Part shown: one piece after another, positions 34,011-42,653 of the stretch
Position numbering within the stretch: the stretch's first letter is position 1
Layout of the letters: each line of letters starts with the position of its first letter
Source: Oceaniglobus ichthyenteri
GTDB lineage: Bacteria > Pseudomonadota > Alphaproteobacteria > Rhodobacterales > Rhodobacteraceae
NCBI RefSeq assembly: GCF_003057885.1
Contig: NZ_QAGK01000018.1
Coordinates: 1-45,667, forward strand
Length of the DNA: 45,667 nt
Reading direction: 5' to 3'
Translations under genes and position numbers: made by a program
Notes under the pieces: model-generated
Seen by the model: only the letters and a program-made list of their open reading frames with translations
Told to the model about the DNA's origin: nothing
Database searches by the model: none

Positions 34011-37000
34011 TTGGATTCCTCCGAGGAGAGCTTGCTCGGCACTAGGAGCACGACGGCGACGGGGAAGGTGTGCTCAATGGTATTCGAATACCGGTCCTCG
34101 ACAGCCTGTATTTCTTGCTGCCGTTCCTTTGGCAGTCGAGCCAAACGCGCTTCCAATGCAGCAAGGTCACGCTTTAGCTGAGTGCGTTCGTCTTCGGTGA
34201 AAAGAGATAGTTGGACCGGCTGCTCCTCGGCTTTGATTTCGGATTTCAGAGCCTTCTCCAAATCATCCAAAACCTGCCGGATATCTTCGGCTTCCTTTTT
34301 CTTTCGGCTTTCGATCGTGTTTCCGAGAAAACGCAGCCTGTCTTTCGATCGCGCTTCAACGGTTGCAAGAATGGAGTCGCGCTGTTTGTCAAAACGGGTA
34401 CGCAGAGCTTCGAGCGTTGCGCTGGACACGGCAGCAGGCTGCGAGGTGTCGAGCCAGCGCCTGATCTCCGTAACTCGGTCTTCCCTGCGGAAACCTGCCT
34501 CACGCAGGTATCCGCCCGCTTCAGTGAGTTCTTCGTGTAGGCGGTGGTGGTTTCCACCTGTCACGATCAGCCGGGACAAAACGACAACAGCCGGTCCATC
34601 CAACTGCTCATCAGGAAGAGAGCGAACCGTGATGCGATGGAGTTTTTTGACATCATCGCGTGCCCAGATTTCTGCCCGAAGTAGGCGCAGGCTCATCTGG
34701 ACCAGTCTGTGGTTAAGGTGAACCAGAACGACGTCATCGCGGCCTTTGGCAACATCATGGTCGAACGTTATGGGGCGGACCTTCTGGGTGTAAGGGTGCT
34801 GGAGACCTTCAAGGCATCGTGACCACGAACCCGAAAGGGAGGGCATGCGGAAAACTGTTCCGTCCGGCGCATCATGCAGGCTGATAGGCTCTAGGTCGGG
34901 CTTGTCCGCAAGCTTGAGGGCAGTACTGACAGCGCGTTGGATGTGATCCGGGAACAGGCTCTGTTCGCGACGCGTTTCGCTCAGGCGATCGTGAAGCTTA
35001 GCCACGCGATCACGCAGATCCCGTTCAGCTTTCACGAAGCGGCGAGATTTCTCCATCCTGGCTTCCGCGGCGCGCGTATCCAGGTCCCTGCGGCGGCCCT
35101 CAAGTAAATCGGGCAACTGTGGTGTGATAACGGGATTAACGCTGCCCATATCGGCCCGCATTGCATCAAGCTTTCGCAGGGCGCGCAAAATGTCATCACC
35201 ATGTCCGCCCTCGGCATCCACGGGGTGCCAGATGACGACCTCACTGGCTCTCTGTCCGTGGCGATCAATACGACCGTTTCGCTGCTCCATGACGTTTGGG
35301 TTGTAGGGTATCTCCAGGTGGATCATCAGATGACAATGGTTCTGAAGGTCGATGCCTTCGGAAGCTGCATCCGTCGCCAACAGAATTCTGACGGGAGAAA
35401 CCGACGGACTGGCCTGAAACGCAGCCTTTACGTCCTCTCGTTCCTTGGGATCCATACCCCCATAGATCAAGGCCAGCCGGTCGCCACCAAAGCCATTGGC
35501 GACTAATATCTCCTGCATCCATTGCTGCGTTGCACGGTATTCAGTGAAGAGGATTACGCGCTCGTCAGTCCAGCTATCACCCTCGCGCAGATGCTGGGTG
35601 AGCCATTTTAGGATGGCTTTAGATTTGGCGTCTGAGCGTCGAGCTGCTTGCTGTGCCCACGATCGAAGCCCGCCGAGCATTTGGCGCTCTTCACCATTAG
35701 GCGGACGAATGTGCTTGCCAGCTTCTTCGATCGCCTCCGCTTCGGCTGCATCGCGCTTAGCGTCGTCGGCATAGTTTTCTTCGGTTTTCGAAATGGCGCG
35801 CCTCAGAATTCTATCATCGAATTTCTTCCTGCCATTTTCTGCGCGTCGATGTCCCTCTATCGTTGCAATGTGACGCTCAAGTGTGGCGGCGAATGCGGCT
35901 GGACAGGACGACAATCGCTTCCGAAGCAGCTGATGTACGAAGTGATCAACGGCTCGGCCGTCCTCTGCTGAGTCCTCTCGTGCTTTTATGAATTCCTCGA
36001 GCTTTTGGCGCGCGTCCCGTTCCTCACCAGAATACTCGATAGGCAAAGGTTCCAGTCGGCGTTTCGGATAGAGCGGTTTTCCATTTGCATCGACTAGGTC
36101 GCTCTTGAGCCGCCGAACCATGACCCGCGCGAGTTGCTGATCACTGGGCAGCACGTTTCGGGCAAAGCGTTGGTCATCCAGTAGTTCCAATAGCGCCGTG
36201 AAGGATTCCGTGTAGCCGTCGTGCGGCGTTGCAGTGAGAAAAAGCTTATGCTGGAAATGAGGTGCCGCAAGACGGACCAGTCGTGTTCGCAGGCTTTCCA
36301 CGGCATAACGGCCGACCGTGGGGGAGATGTTGTGTGCTTCATCGATAATCAGTAGATCGAATTTTCGAGGATGGCTCACATGCGGAGGTAGAGCATCTCT
36401 CAAGAGCCGCAGACCTTCGCCTTGTTTTGCCCAATCCATCGAAGTGATGAGGCGAGGAAATGAAGTCCAGGGGTTGGCGTGCAGGCCACGCTCCCGTCGC
36501 AAGTTTTTTACATATTCGGTGTCTACGATCCGGAATTCGAGCCCGAACTTCTCCTGCATCTCGGCCCGCCATTTTTCCTGTAGGGAGGCTGGGCAAAGGA
36601 CAAGAACGGTCCTAGCACGATGGCGAAGCAACATCTCTTGAACAACTAGACCAGCCTCAATGGTTTTGCCGAGGCCCACATCATCTGCAATCAGGAGATT
36701 TGTGCGCGCCATGTCGATTGCACGCACAAGTGGATCAAGCTGAAAATCCTCAATGCTAACGCCGCTGCGGAATGGGGCTTGAAGATAGCCGCGATCTGCA
36801 TTGGTGGCAGCGCCCCAAACGACTGCATCAAGAAACGCCTGCAATGTCTGCGCGTCATCCAGCCCGGTCATACGTGGAAGCCCTGCGCGTTCGATCACAT
36901 GCGCGCCGGGTTCGAGCTCCCATAACACTTCGATCTCTTCGCCAAGTGAATCCTCATCGATCGATGCGAGGCGAACGAGGTGTTGCTTTGCTCGCCCAGG

Positions 37001-37126
37001 GGCGATAGCGCCTGCGTTCACTTCGGATACGATCCATTGCCGACGCCTGACTTCGACGAGTTGGCCCGGTTCAGGCGCGGTGCCATGAGTAATTTCCGAT
37101 GTGGTTTCATCAGCAGTCATCGACAT
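34007..37126 (-). CDS. drmD: DISARM class 1 SNF2-type helicase DrmD
   Basis: 1039 residues. SNF2 helicase with Walker A DDVGLGKTIEAG (about 147-158), DEAH box LIIDEAHNISP (about 259-266), motif V/VI region LATDAASEGIDLQ (about 580-592) and RNGRIDRHGQ. The C-terminal third contains long charged coiled-coil stretches. Presence of DrmD together with DrmMI defines class 1 DISARM. It is predicted to translocate on DNA. The start overlaps the vsr end by 10 bp. Confidence 0.93.
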   Translation of the reverse strand: MSMTADETTSEITHGTAPEPGQLVEVRRRQWIVSEVNAGAIAPGRAKQHLVRLASIDEDSLGEEIEVLWELEPGAHVIERAGLPRMTGLDDAQTLQAFLDAVVWGAATNADRGYLQAPFRSGVSIEDFQLDPLVRAIDMARTNLLIADDVGLGKTIEAGLVVQEMLLRHRARTVLVLCPASLQEKWRAEMQEKFGLEFRIVDTEYVKNLRRERGLHANPWTSFPRLITSMDWAKQGEGLRLLRDALPPHVSHPRKFDLLIIDEAHNISPTVGRYAVESLRTRLVRLAAPHFQHKLFLTATPHDGYTESFTALLELLDDQRFARNVLPSDQQLARVMVRRLKSDLVDANGKPLYPKRRLEPLPIEYSGEERDARQKLEEFIKAREDSAEDGRAVDHFVHQLLRKRLSSCPAAFAATLERHIATIEGHRRAENGRKKFDDRILRRAISKTEENYADDAKRDAAEAEAIEEAGKHIRPPNGEERQMLGGLRSWAQQAARRSDAKSKAILKWLTQHLREGDSWTDERVILFTEYRATQQWMQEILVANGFGGDRLALIYGGMDPKEREDVKAAFQASPSVSPVRILLATDAASEGIDLQNHCHLMIHLEIPYNPNVMEQRNGRIDRHGQRASEVVIWHPVDAEGGHGDDILRALRKLDAMRADMGSVNPVITPQLPDLLEGRRRDLDTRAAEARMEKSRRFVKAERDLRDRVAKLHDRLSETRREQSLFPDHIQRAVSTALKLADKPDLEPISLHDAPDGTVFRMPSLSGSWSRCLEGLQHPYTQKVRPITFDHDVAKGRDDVVLVHLNHRLVQMSLRLLRAEIWARDDVKKLHRITVRSLPDEQLDGPAVVVLSRLIVTGGNHHRLHEELTEAGGYLREAGFRREDRVTEIRRWLDTSQPAAVSSATLEALRTRFDKQRDSILATVEARSKDRLRFLGNTIESRKKKEAEDIRQVLDDLEKALKSEIKAEEQPVQLSLFTEDERTQLKRDLAALEARLARLPKERQQEIQAVEDRYSNTIEHTFPVAVVLLVPSKLSSEESK

Positions 37127-37557
37127 GCCCCGGTTCCATTCTTCTTCGTTGACAGGATCAGCTCTGCGATGCGGTCAGCGGCATCGTTTGCGTCCTCGTG
37201 TTCCCAAATTCTGATCACTCGCCAGCCAAGTTCGGACAGACGTCGGCCTGTATCAGCGTCCCGCGAACGATTTTCTTCAATCTTTTCCCGCCAGAATTCA
37301 GCATTGCTCTTGGGCCACGAGGCATGCTCAGGACAGCCATGCGAAAAACAGCCATCGACGAATACAGCAACGCGCGCAGAGACGAAGACAATGTCTGCGA
37401 CCCGGCGGGGCTTTGTAATCAATGGAACCTGCAATCGATAGCGCAGCCCTCTTGAGTGCAGGGCCCTCCGAAGCTCTACTTCACATCGCGTGCCTTTCTG
37501 CCGCACGCGTGCCATTCTGCGGCTGGCTTCATGCGACGAGGGGCTTGCGTTCACCAT
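37117..37557 (-). CDS. vsr: Very short patch repair (Vsr) endonuclease
   Basis: 146 residues; a second start at 37515 would remove 14 residues and the overlap with the methyltransferase gene. Vsr fold with VRQKGTRCEVELRRALHSRGLRYRLQ, catalytic region RRVADIVFVSARVAVFVDGCFSHGCPEH with the zinc-site cysteines and histidines, and HGCPEHASWPKSNAEFW. Vsr enzymes nick at T:G mismatches left by deamination of 5-methylcytosine, which fits the adjacent C5 methyltransferase. Here the gene is embedded in the DISARM operon between dcm and drmD. A role as a restriction nuclease is an alternative. Confidence 0.92.
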   Translation of the reverse strand: MVNASPSSHEASRRMARVRQKGTRCEVELRRALHSRGLRYRLQVPLITKPRRVADIVFVSARVAVFVDGCFSHGCPEHASWPKSNAEFWREKIEENRSRDADTGRRLSELGWRVIRIWEHEDANDAADRIAELILSTKKNGTGACR

Positions 37558-38626
37558 CTCTTGGGGCTCTCTCCTTTTCGTCAGGCCGTTCTTGATACAT
37601 TGCGCCGAGGTGCTGATTGATGCTTCGACCTATCACCTCACCAAGCGTTACTGGGACTGCATTGCCAATCATTCGACCCAAAGCCTTGAAGTGAATAGGG
37701 CCACCATCGGGGACAAACGAATATGAGGTTGGGAACCCCTGCAGAATTGCACCCTCTCGTAACGAGATTGCACGCTCTTGATCCGGATGCCCGAACCTGC
37801 CGTTGCCGAACCCGTAATATTGGGTGGTCAATGTGGGAGAGGGGGAATCCCACTCCATCCGCCCGTAAACGCCTGGATAGGTGCGACCGGTCTCTTTGCG
37901 ATGGCATGCTGCGACAAGGTGTTCAGGCCAATCCCTCCAAGTGCCGCCAGGCCGCGATGCGCGTATTCGCTCCACGTTCAGGGGGGAAAGCTTGGATGCC
38001 GCATGCATGGCATCGGCGTGGGAAGCTTCACCGTTAAAAAGAGGAGGGAGCCCGCCTATTGCGTCTCGCACGGTTCGTCTGTTTTCAGGTTCCGGCGCGA
38101 CTATCTCGATCGGCCCCAGTCTCGAGGCGAGCAGCACCATACGCCGCCTGGTCTGAGGGAGGCCGTACTTCGTGCAATCGACCACGCTTCGATAGACATG
38201 GTAGCCTTGGTCCATCAGCGAGTTTGCAAAATCGTCGAAAACCGCATGCTTGGCGACAGTGGGGACATTCTCCATCGTCACTATTTGGGGCCGCGTTTCT
38301 TTGACGAGGCGGTCGAATTGGTAAAGGAGGCCCCAACGAGGACTGCTCAACACATCATACCTTTGAGAGTAGGTCGAAAAGGGTTGGCAAGGAGCGCAGC
38401 CCGCCAGAACCCTGATTGCGCTCTTCCCGTGAAGAGCGTTCAGCTGTTCCCCCGAAATCTTGCTGACGTCTTCTTTTATGAATTTTGCGGCGTTGTTGAA
38501 TTCGAATGGGTGACGACAGCTTTCTTCAACGTCGACACCTGCGACGACATCAATTCCCTCTTTTTGCAGGCCATGGGTCAGGCCCCCGGCACCACAAAAA
38601 AGGTCAATGCATGTCACGTCCTTCAT
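37529..38626 (-). CDS. C5-cytosine DNA methyltransferase
   Basis: 365 residues. Motif I DLFCGAGGLTHGL (residues 8-20), motif IV AGCAPCQPFSTY with the catalytic Cys at about 80, motif VI TMENVPTV near 117-124, motif VIII LPQTRRRMVLLAS, and the C-terminal motif X IGNAVPVTLGEVIGRS. A complete, normal-length Dcm-type enzyme. Class 2 DISARM uses a C5 methyltransferase (DrmMII), but this operon is otherwise class 1 with its own DrmMI. So it is either an extra self-marking enzyme or a separate Dcm/Vsr unit joined to the operon. The coding end overlaps the first vsr start by 29 bp. Confidence 0.93.
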   Translation of the reverse strand: MKDVTCIDLFCGAGGLTHGLQKEGIDVVAGVDVEESCRHPFEFNNAAKFIKEDVSKISGEQLNALHGKSAIRVLAGCAPCQPFSTYSQRYDVLSSPRWGLLYQFDRLVKETRPQIVTMENVPTVAKHAVFDDFANSLMDQGYHVYRSVVDCTKYGLPQTRRRMVLLASRLGPIEIVAPEPENRRTVRDAIGGLPPLFNGEASHADAMHAASKLSPLNVERIRASRPGGTWRDWPEHLVAACHRKETGRTYPGVYGRMEWDSPSPTLTTQYYGFGNGRFGHPDQERAISLREGAILQGFPTSYSFVPDGGPIHFKALGRMIGNAVPVTLGEVIGRSINQHLGAMYQERPDEKERAPRDGERKPLVA

Positions 38627-38657
38627 TCTTGTTCTTACTCCTCAAACGCTTTTGGCC

Positions 38658-38846
38658 TCACGCCTTGAATTCATCTCCGGCTTTGCCGTTCCTGACCCAT
38701 TCATCGACCTCGTCAGTCTTGAACTTCCAAAGCCTGCCAACCTTGTGCGCGGGCATTTCGCGTTTGGATATCCACCCATAAACAGTGTCTTTGCTGACAC
38801 CGAGGTAATCTGCTATCTCTTCAACAGAGACCCATCGATCGGTCAT
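38658..38846 (-). CDS. Excisionase/MerR-type HTH DNA-binding protein, first gene of the DISARM operon
   Basis: 62 residues. VSVEEIADYLGVSKDTVYGWISKREMPAHKVGRLWKF in outline is the helix-turn-helix-wing of the DNA-binding excisionase family (HTH_17). It starts at ATG 38846 with GGAAGG upstream and ends 31 bp before the methyltransferase, on the same strand. This placement suggests a regulator of the DISARM/methyltransferase operon, perhaps setting the order of methylase and nuclease expression. Three TTTAC-type motifs lie upstream. A function in excision is less likely because no integrase is next to it. Confidence 0.82.
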   Translation of the reverse strand: MTDRWVSVEEIADYLGVSKDTVYGWISKREMPAHKVGRLWKFKTDEVDEWVRNGKAGDEFKA

Positions 38847-38889
38847 GGTGCGGCCCTTCCAGGTCCAGCCTACTTACCTTGGTGCAAGC

Positions 38890-38963
38890 TTTACACTCTG
38901 CTTCGCCTGAGTAAACCGGAATAAGTGGGATTAAGCCCGTTCTCAACGAGTTAAGAGCGTAAA
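38890..38963 (-). promoter_or_regulatory. Putative operator array upstream of the DISARM operon
   Basis: Three copies of a TTTAC(0-2 nt)CTC motif lie 44-117 bp before the HTH gene: TTTACGCTC (minus strand, 38955-38963), TTTACTC (minus strand, 38909-38915) and TTTACACTC (plus strand, 38890-38898). The last two face each other. This would fit operators for the encoded HTH protein. I do not see a strong -35/-10 pair on the minus strand. Confidence 0.35.
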
Positions 38964-39256
38964 CCCACTTGGGTGCCCTTTGCCGATTGCCAAGCACATC
39001 ATTGCACGTCTGGGCAGCGCGTATCCGGACTCAGAACTGAAGCAGGCGCGCCGATCCGCGCCAACCCTCGGCACGCCTGCAATTGTCGCAACCACATGTG
39101 CGGTCGCGCGGTCGGCGAAACCTCGGCCGACCTGGTGGGCTCCGAGCGGGTTCGCCGCCATCCCCACCGCCGCACTTGATCCGCCCCACAGTGCGGCGTC
39201 TCCTGCGGTCCCCGCGCTTGTCGGGTCCGGGTCCCCATCAGTTCTGGCCGCTTTGG
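38964..39256. other. GC-rich stretch without a supported gene
   Basis: Between the DISARM promoter region and the second ParB-like gene. Several frames are open on both strands, up to 79 codons, but they lack ribosome binding sites and recognisable products. It may be a decayed gene or a junction between two mobile modules. No tRNA, repeat or terminator was recognised. Confidence 0.4.
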
Positions 39257-40174
39257 CTATTCCACCTCAGTTGGTGGAGCGGAGGACATCTCGGTGATCG
39301 CTTGAAATTCTGTCAGAAACTCCGGCCGATGCTGCATCAGATACCGGACGATCCTGGCGTTCCCGAGCAGCTTTGCCAGATACCCCTTGATCACGGTCAG
39401 CTGCAGGTGGTCCTGGCCGTAGGAGTCTTGGATCGAAGTGATCCCTTCCTGCAGCCGGGCCAGCTCGCGCTCCATGCGGGCCATGGCCTCAGGGGTGATG
39501 CCCTTCATCTTCTTGGGTTTCTTCGTGTCCACCAGCTGCGCCTGGGGCGTTCCCGCCAGAATTGCAGAGATGTATGCCGGAGAATAATTGTTCGCGTTCA
39601 TCATCAGCTCTGCCGCCTCGATCTGGCGCATGGCTTTCATCTTGCGCAGGATTTCGAACACGGCGGTCGCACAGTGTTTGTCTTTCAGGATGCTAACGGC
39701 CTCTTCGCAGATTCCGTCGAGGAGCTTGGCTTCACGCACAATGCTGCGCGGATTGAGGTCGAGAGCCAGAGCGATCTTTTCCTCGGAGACACCGCGCTCA
39801 ATGGCCTTGCGGATCATCTTGTGCTCCTGGATGGGCGCAAGGCGGCTGATCCGCTTGTTGTAAGTGAATGCCTCGTCGTCAGTGGAGATCAGACATTCGA
39901 CCCGTTCGATGCCGAGATCCTTCAGCACCTCGATCCGGATATGCCCGTCAAGCAGCATAAAGGTGCCTTCCTCTCCCGTGGATCGCGTGACGACCGGCGG
40001 TTCGACCAGGCCAACCTCTTTGATCGACGCGGTGATCTGGCGGTACTTGCGGCTGGATTTGACGGATGCGCTGAGGGCGCGCACGGGCAGTACGGCCTCT
40101 ACCGGCACGGTGACGCAATCGCTTTCGAAGCCAAGCGTGACCGCGTCCGGGGTTTTGCGCTTGCCCGGGCTCAT
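39257..40174 (-). CDS. ParB/RepB-like protein 2 (RepB C-terminal-type), recombinase module
   Basis: 305 residues. N-terminal ParB domain (VPVEAVLPVR, TASIKEVGLVEPPVV, LLDGHIRIEVLKDLG) with GHIR instead of the usual GERR-type box. HTH region EEKIALALDLNPRSIVREAKLL follows. The C-terminal part (LRKMKAMRQIEAAELMMNANNYSPAYISAILAGTP) is typical of 'plasmid partitioning protein RepB C-terminal' proteins. No ParA/RepA or RepC is nearby, so classic plasmid partition is unlikely. It overlaps the preceding ParB-like gene by 4 bp (ATGA), and both follow the serine recombinase. The function within the module is unknown. Confidence 0.82.
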   Translation of the reverse strand: MSPGKRKTPDAVTLGFESDCVTVPVEAVLPVRALSASVKSSRKYRQITASIKEVGLVEPPVVTRSTGEEGTFMLLDGHIRIEVLKDLGIERVECLISTDDEAFTYNKRISRLAPIQEHKMIRKAIERGVSEEKIALALDLNPRSIVREAKLLDGICEEAVSILKDKHCATAVFEILRKMKAMRQIEAAELMMNANNYSPAYISAILAGTPQAQLVDTKKPKKMKGITPEAMARMERELARLQEGITSIQDSYGQDHLQLTVIKGYLAKLLGNARIVRYLMQHRPEFLTEFQAITEMSSAPPTEVE

Positions 40175-41082
40175 TCTGCCGCTCCCGCATCCAGTGATTG
40201 CCCGAGATAGGTGGGCAGGGTATCCAACCCTTCCGCGCGCAAGAGCGTCAGGAAGTGGTCATCGTCGCGCAGCGAGCGAAACGCCTCGACGACGAACATC
40301 AGGCGGCCCTGCGTCAGTTCGGCCTTCTTGATCAACAATTTCTGGCGTTCGGCCTCCTGTTTATAAGCACGCACGAGCGCGTCGCTGGTCAAAGGCCGTT
40401 TGGCGCCGTCGCTTCTGCCATAGCTGTTTCGATGAAGGCGCGGGCCCTGTGCATCGCGCTGCTGGATGAGGCGGCGCACGGCGGCCAGTTTCTTGCCGCG
40501 CAGCTTTTTCTGGGTGTAGGCGTCCATCAGAGCGCGCTGCCCGCCCTCGGCATCTGTCTTTGAAATGTCGATGGCGAGGTTCAGCGGCAAAAGGCCGGTT
40601 TCTACGGCCGAGACCAGCCGTTCTTCCCCGCGTTCCAGAAGCCCCGCGATCATGCCAACATAGTCTGGCGTGACCCCGATCTTGTTTGCGATCTGGCGAT
40701 CATTGTAGCCGCGTTTGCGCAGATTGCCGATTTCACGCATGAGGTCGATCGGGTTGTGCTGGCGGCGCGCGCAGTTCTCCACGAGGCTCATGACCAGGCA
40801 GTCGCTTTCGTCGGCGTCGATGATGATGGCCGGTATGGCATCCTGCTGAAGCTCCATGAACGCTTCGAGCCGCCCCTGGCCACAGACGAGGTCATATTCA
40901 ACAGGGTCGGTTCCGGCGCGCTGCGCCACAGTGATTGGTCGCTTCAGACCGATCTTTGCGATGTTCTCGACCATTTCCTCGAAATTGCGCCGGTTGCGCA
41001 CACGGGGATTGAGGATGCGAATGCGGTCGGTGGGGATGAGAGTGACCTGTTTCTGGGTAATGCCCTGGGCTTCGTCTGGCAT
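40171..41082 (-). CDS. ParB/RepB-like protein 1, recombinase module
   Basis: 303 residues from ATG 41082, which shares one base with the recombinase stop (TGATG). ParB N-terminal domain: IPTDRIRILNPRVRNRRNFEEMVENIAKIGLKRPI, then CGQGRLEAF and LVENCARRQHNPIDL, the boxes that hold CTP in true ParB proteins. HTH in GYNDRQIANKIGVTPDYVGMIAGLLERG. The C-terminal third is unique. This protein keeps the canonical boxes better than its downstream neighbour, so the two are paralogues with probably different tasks. A role as CTP-dependent DNA clamp near the recombination site is speculation. Confidence 0.82.
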   Translation of the reverse strand: MPDEAQGITQKQVTLIPTDRIRILNPRVRNRRNFEEMVENIAKIGLKRPITVAQRAGTDPVEYDLVCGQGRLEAFMELQQDAIPAIIIDADESDCLVMSLVENCARRQHNPIDLMREIGNLRKRGYNDRQIANKIGVTPDYVGMIAGLLERGEERLVSAVETGLLPLNLAIDISKTDAEGGQRALMDAYTQKKLRGKKLAAVRRLIQQRDAQGPRLHRNSYGRSDGAKRPLTSDALVRAYKQEAERQKLLIKKAELTQGRLMFVVEAFRSLRDDDHFLTLLRAEGLDTLPTYLGQSLDAGAAE

Positions 41083-42653
41083 CAGGCGGCCTCCGTGATC
41101 CGGGCCCGGCCAGCGAGCGCGTAAAAATAGTCGAGCGTGTCAAAGCGATAGGCGTCCAGCGACAGCCCGTTCTGCTCGGCCAGCCTCAGTCTGGCCATGG
41201 TCATATCGATGCTCGGCAGCAGGTAATAATCGCGTGGCGCTTCGTTCAATTCGTCCATCCGCACGGCAATCGTGATGTCGGGCACCAGGCCAGTATCGAG
41301 ACGGATGCGCCATCGCAGGGAACCGCCCTGCGTCTCGAAACACCGGGCAAGCACCACCGACGCCGTGAACTCGTCGTTGATGCTGATCAGGTCGGTGTCT
41401 GGATCTTGGACAGCCTGGCCGCCGCGTTCGCCGACTCCGTCGAGGATCCGAGCCACGATGCCGGGGTGCGCCTGCCGCAATGCCCGGTTGATCTCGACGT
41501 AGCGATAGTCGCGCTCTGGCTCGTAGTCGATCATCTGATAGGCGCGCAGCAAGCTGCCGAAGCGGTTACGGAAGGCGCTGGACGACGGCAGGTTGTCCTG
41601 TTCATCGATGATCAGTCCCGACAGCACGCCTTTCAATTTTAGCACGGCGCGCAGGGCTTCGAGCAGTTCGGCGTCCGTGAAATGCTGACTGCGGGCATCG
41701 ACGATTTCGCGTGCGCGCAGAAAAAGCGCCTCGTCCACGATGGCGGGGTAGGCGCCCTCCGCCCGGATCCACATTTCGCGTGGGTTCACCACTCGCTTGT
41801 GCTTCAGCTTGAAGGACACCTTGTTGTAAACGTTGTTGCCGATGTATTTTTCGTTGGTCAGGACTTGGTGCACCGATGCCCGGGACCATGGCCGCTCAAG
41901 ATCCGTCAGATGCCCCTCGGCATTCAGGGTTTCCGCAATCTCACGCTCCGAGCGGCCATCCTCGACGAACATTCGGTACATGCGGCGCACGACATCCTGT
42001 TCCTGCTCAGGGCCCGGAACGAGAACGACACGGTCGGTCTGAAAACTCTTCTGTTGGCCGCGGGACAAGGCACCCTTTGGGTTGCCGTGTTCGTCGATCA
42101 GTACCCGGCGCAACCCATATCCAGCCGCACCGCCTTGACGGTATCCAAGCTCCACCAGACGGCATTGCCCGGCGAAGACCTTTACCGAAAGCTCGCGGCT
42201 GTATTCGCCCGCCATCACCCGCTTGACAGTTTTCAGAAGGTTAGAGCCGATGCTGCCGTCGTTTTCGAACTGCTCACCGCAATAGTGGACCCGGATCCCG
42301 GCGCGAGAGCAGACATGTTCGTGATACGCCCCTTCATCAGCATCCTGAAACCGGCCCCAGCGGCTGACGTCATAGACCAGAATGGCTTTGAAATCCGCCT
42401 GACCGGTTCGGACCTCGGCCATCAGGTTCTGCAGCGCTTCGCGACCGTCCAACCGCAACCCGGACCGACCTGAGTCCTCGAAGACGCGCAGGAGCTGCAG
42501 GCCCCGGGCGGTGGCGTAATCCCGAATGATGTCGAGCTGGTTTTGCGTCGAGTATTTCTGGTGATCGGTCGACATCCGCACATAGGCGACGGCCGGTAAA
42601 TCCTGCTCGACCTCCGCGTCTTTGTCTGTCCTGTTGTCTCGACCGTTACTCAA
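41082..42653 (-). CDS. Serine recombinase (resolvase/invertase N-terminal, large type)
   Basis: 523 residues from a TTG start with AAGGA 9 bp upstream. Catalytic domain residues ~20-160: nucleophile Ser28 in YVRMSTDHQ, VYDVSRWGRFQDADEG (about 93-107) with an active-site arginine. Next comes a recombinase domain (EGHLTDLERPWSRASVHQVLTNEKYIGNNVYNK, about 245-290). The C-terminal ~200 residues lack the Cys-rich zinc ribbon and long coiled coil of phage integrases; they look unique (DLISINDEFTASVVLARCFETQGG, ending YRFDTLDYFYALAGRARI). Likely integrates or inverts the surrounding element; no partner att sites were identified. It heads a three-gene unit with two ParB-like proteins. Confidence 0.88.
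   Translation of the reverse strand: MSNGRDNRTDKDAEVEQDLPAVAYVRMSTDHQKYSTQNQLDIIRDYATARGLQLLRVFEDSGRSGLRLDGREALQNLMAEVRTGQADFKAILVYDVSRWGRFQDADEGAYHEHVCSRAGIRVHYCGEQFENDGSIGSNLLKTVKRVMAGEYSRELSVKVFAGQCRLVELGYRQGGAAGYGLRRVLIDEHGNPKGALSRGQQKSFQTDRVVLVPGPEQEQDVVRRMYRMFVEDGRSEREIAETLNAEGHLTDLERPWSRASVHQVLTNEKYIGNNVYNKVSFKLKHKRVVNPREMWIRAEGAYPAIVDEALFLRAREIVDARSQHFTDAELLEALRAVLKLKGVLSGLIIDEQDNLPSSSAFRNRFGSLLRAYQMIDYEPERDYRYVEINRALRQAHPGIVARILDGVGERGGQAVQDPDTDLISINDEFTASVVLARCFETQGGSLRWRIRLDTGLVPDITIAVRMDELNEAPRDYYLLPSIDMTMARLRLAEQNGLSLDAYRFDTLDYFYALAGRARITEAA

Noticed and set aside
38943-39238. Two overlapping minus-strand frames of 74 and 79 codons
   Set aside because: No ribosome binding site or recognisable product; composition is that of random GC-rich sequence.
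39083-40210. 375-codon plus-strand frame opposite the second ParB-like gene
   Set aside because: Low-complexity shadow; the reverse-strand ParB-like protein has conserved boxes and a coupled start.
39257-41082. Plasmid replication/partition locus (repABC)
   Set aside because: Two ParB-like genes but no ParA/RepA or RepC and no origin-like repeats; the genes are coupled to a recombinase instead.
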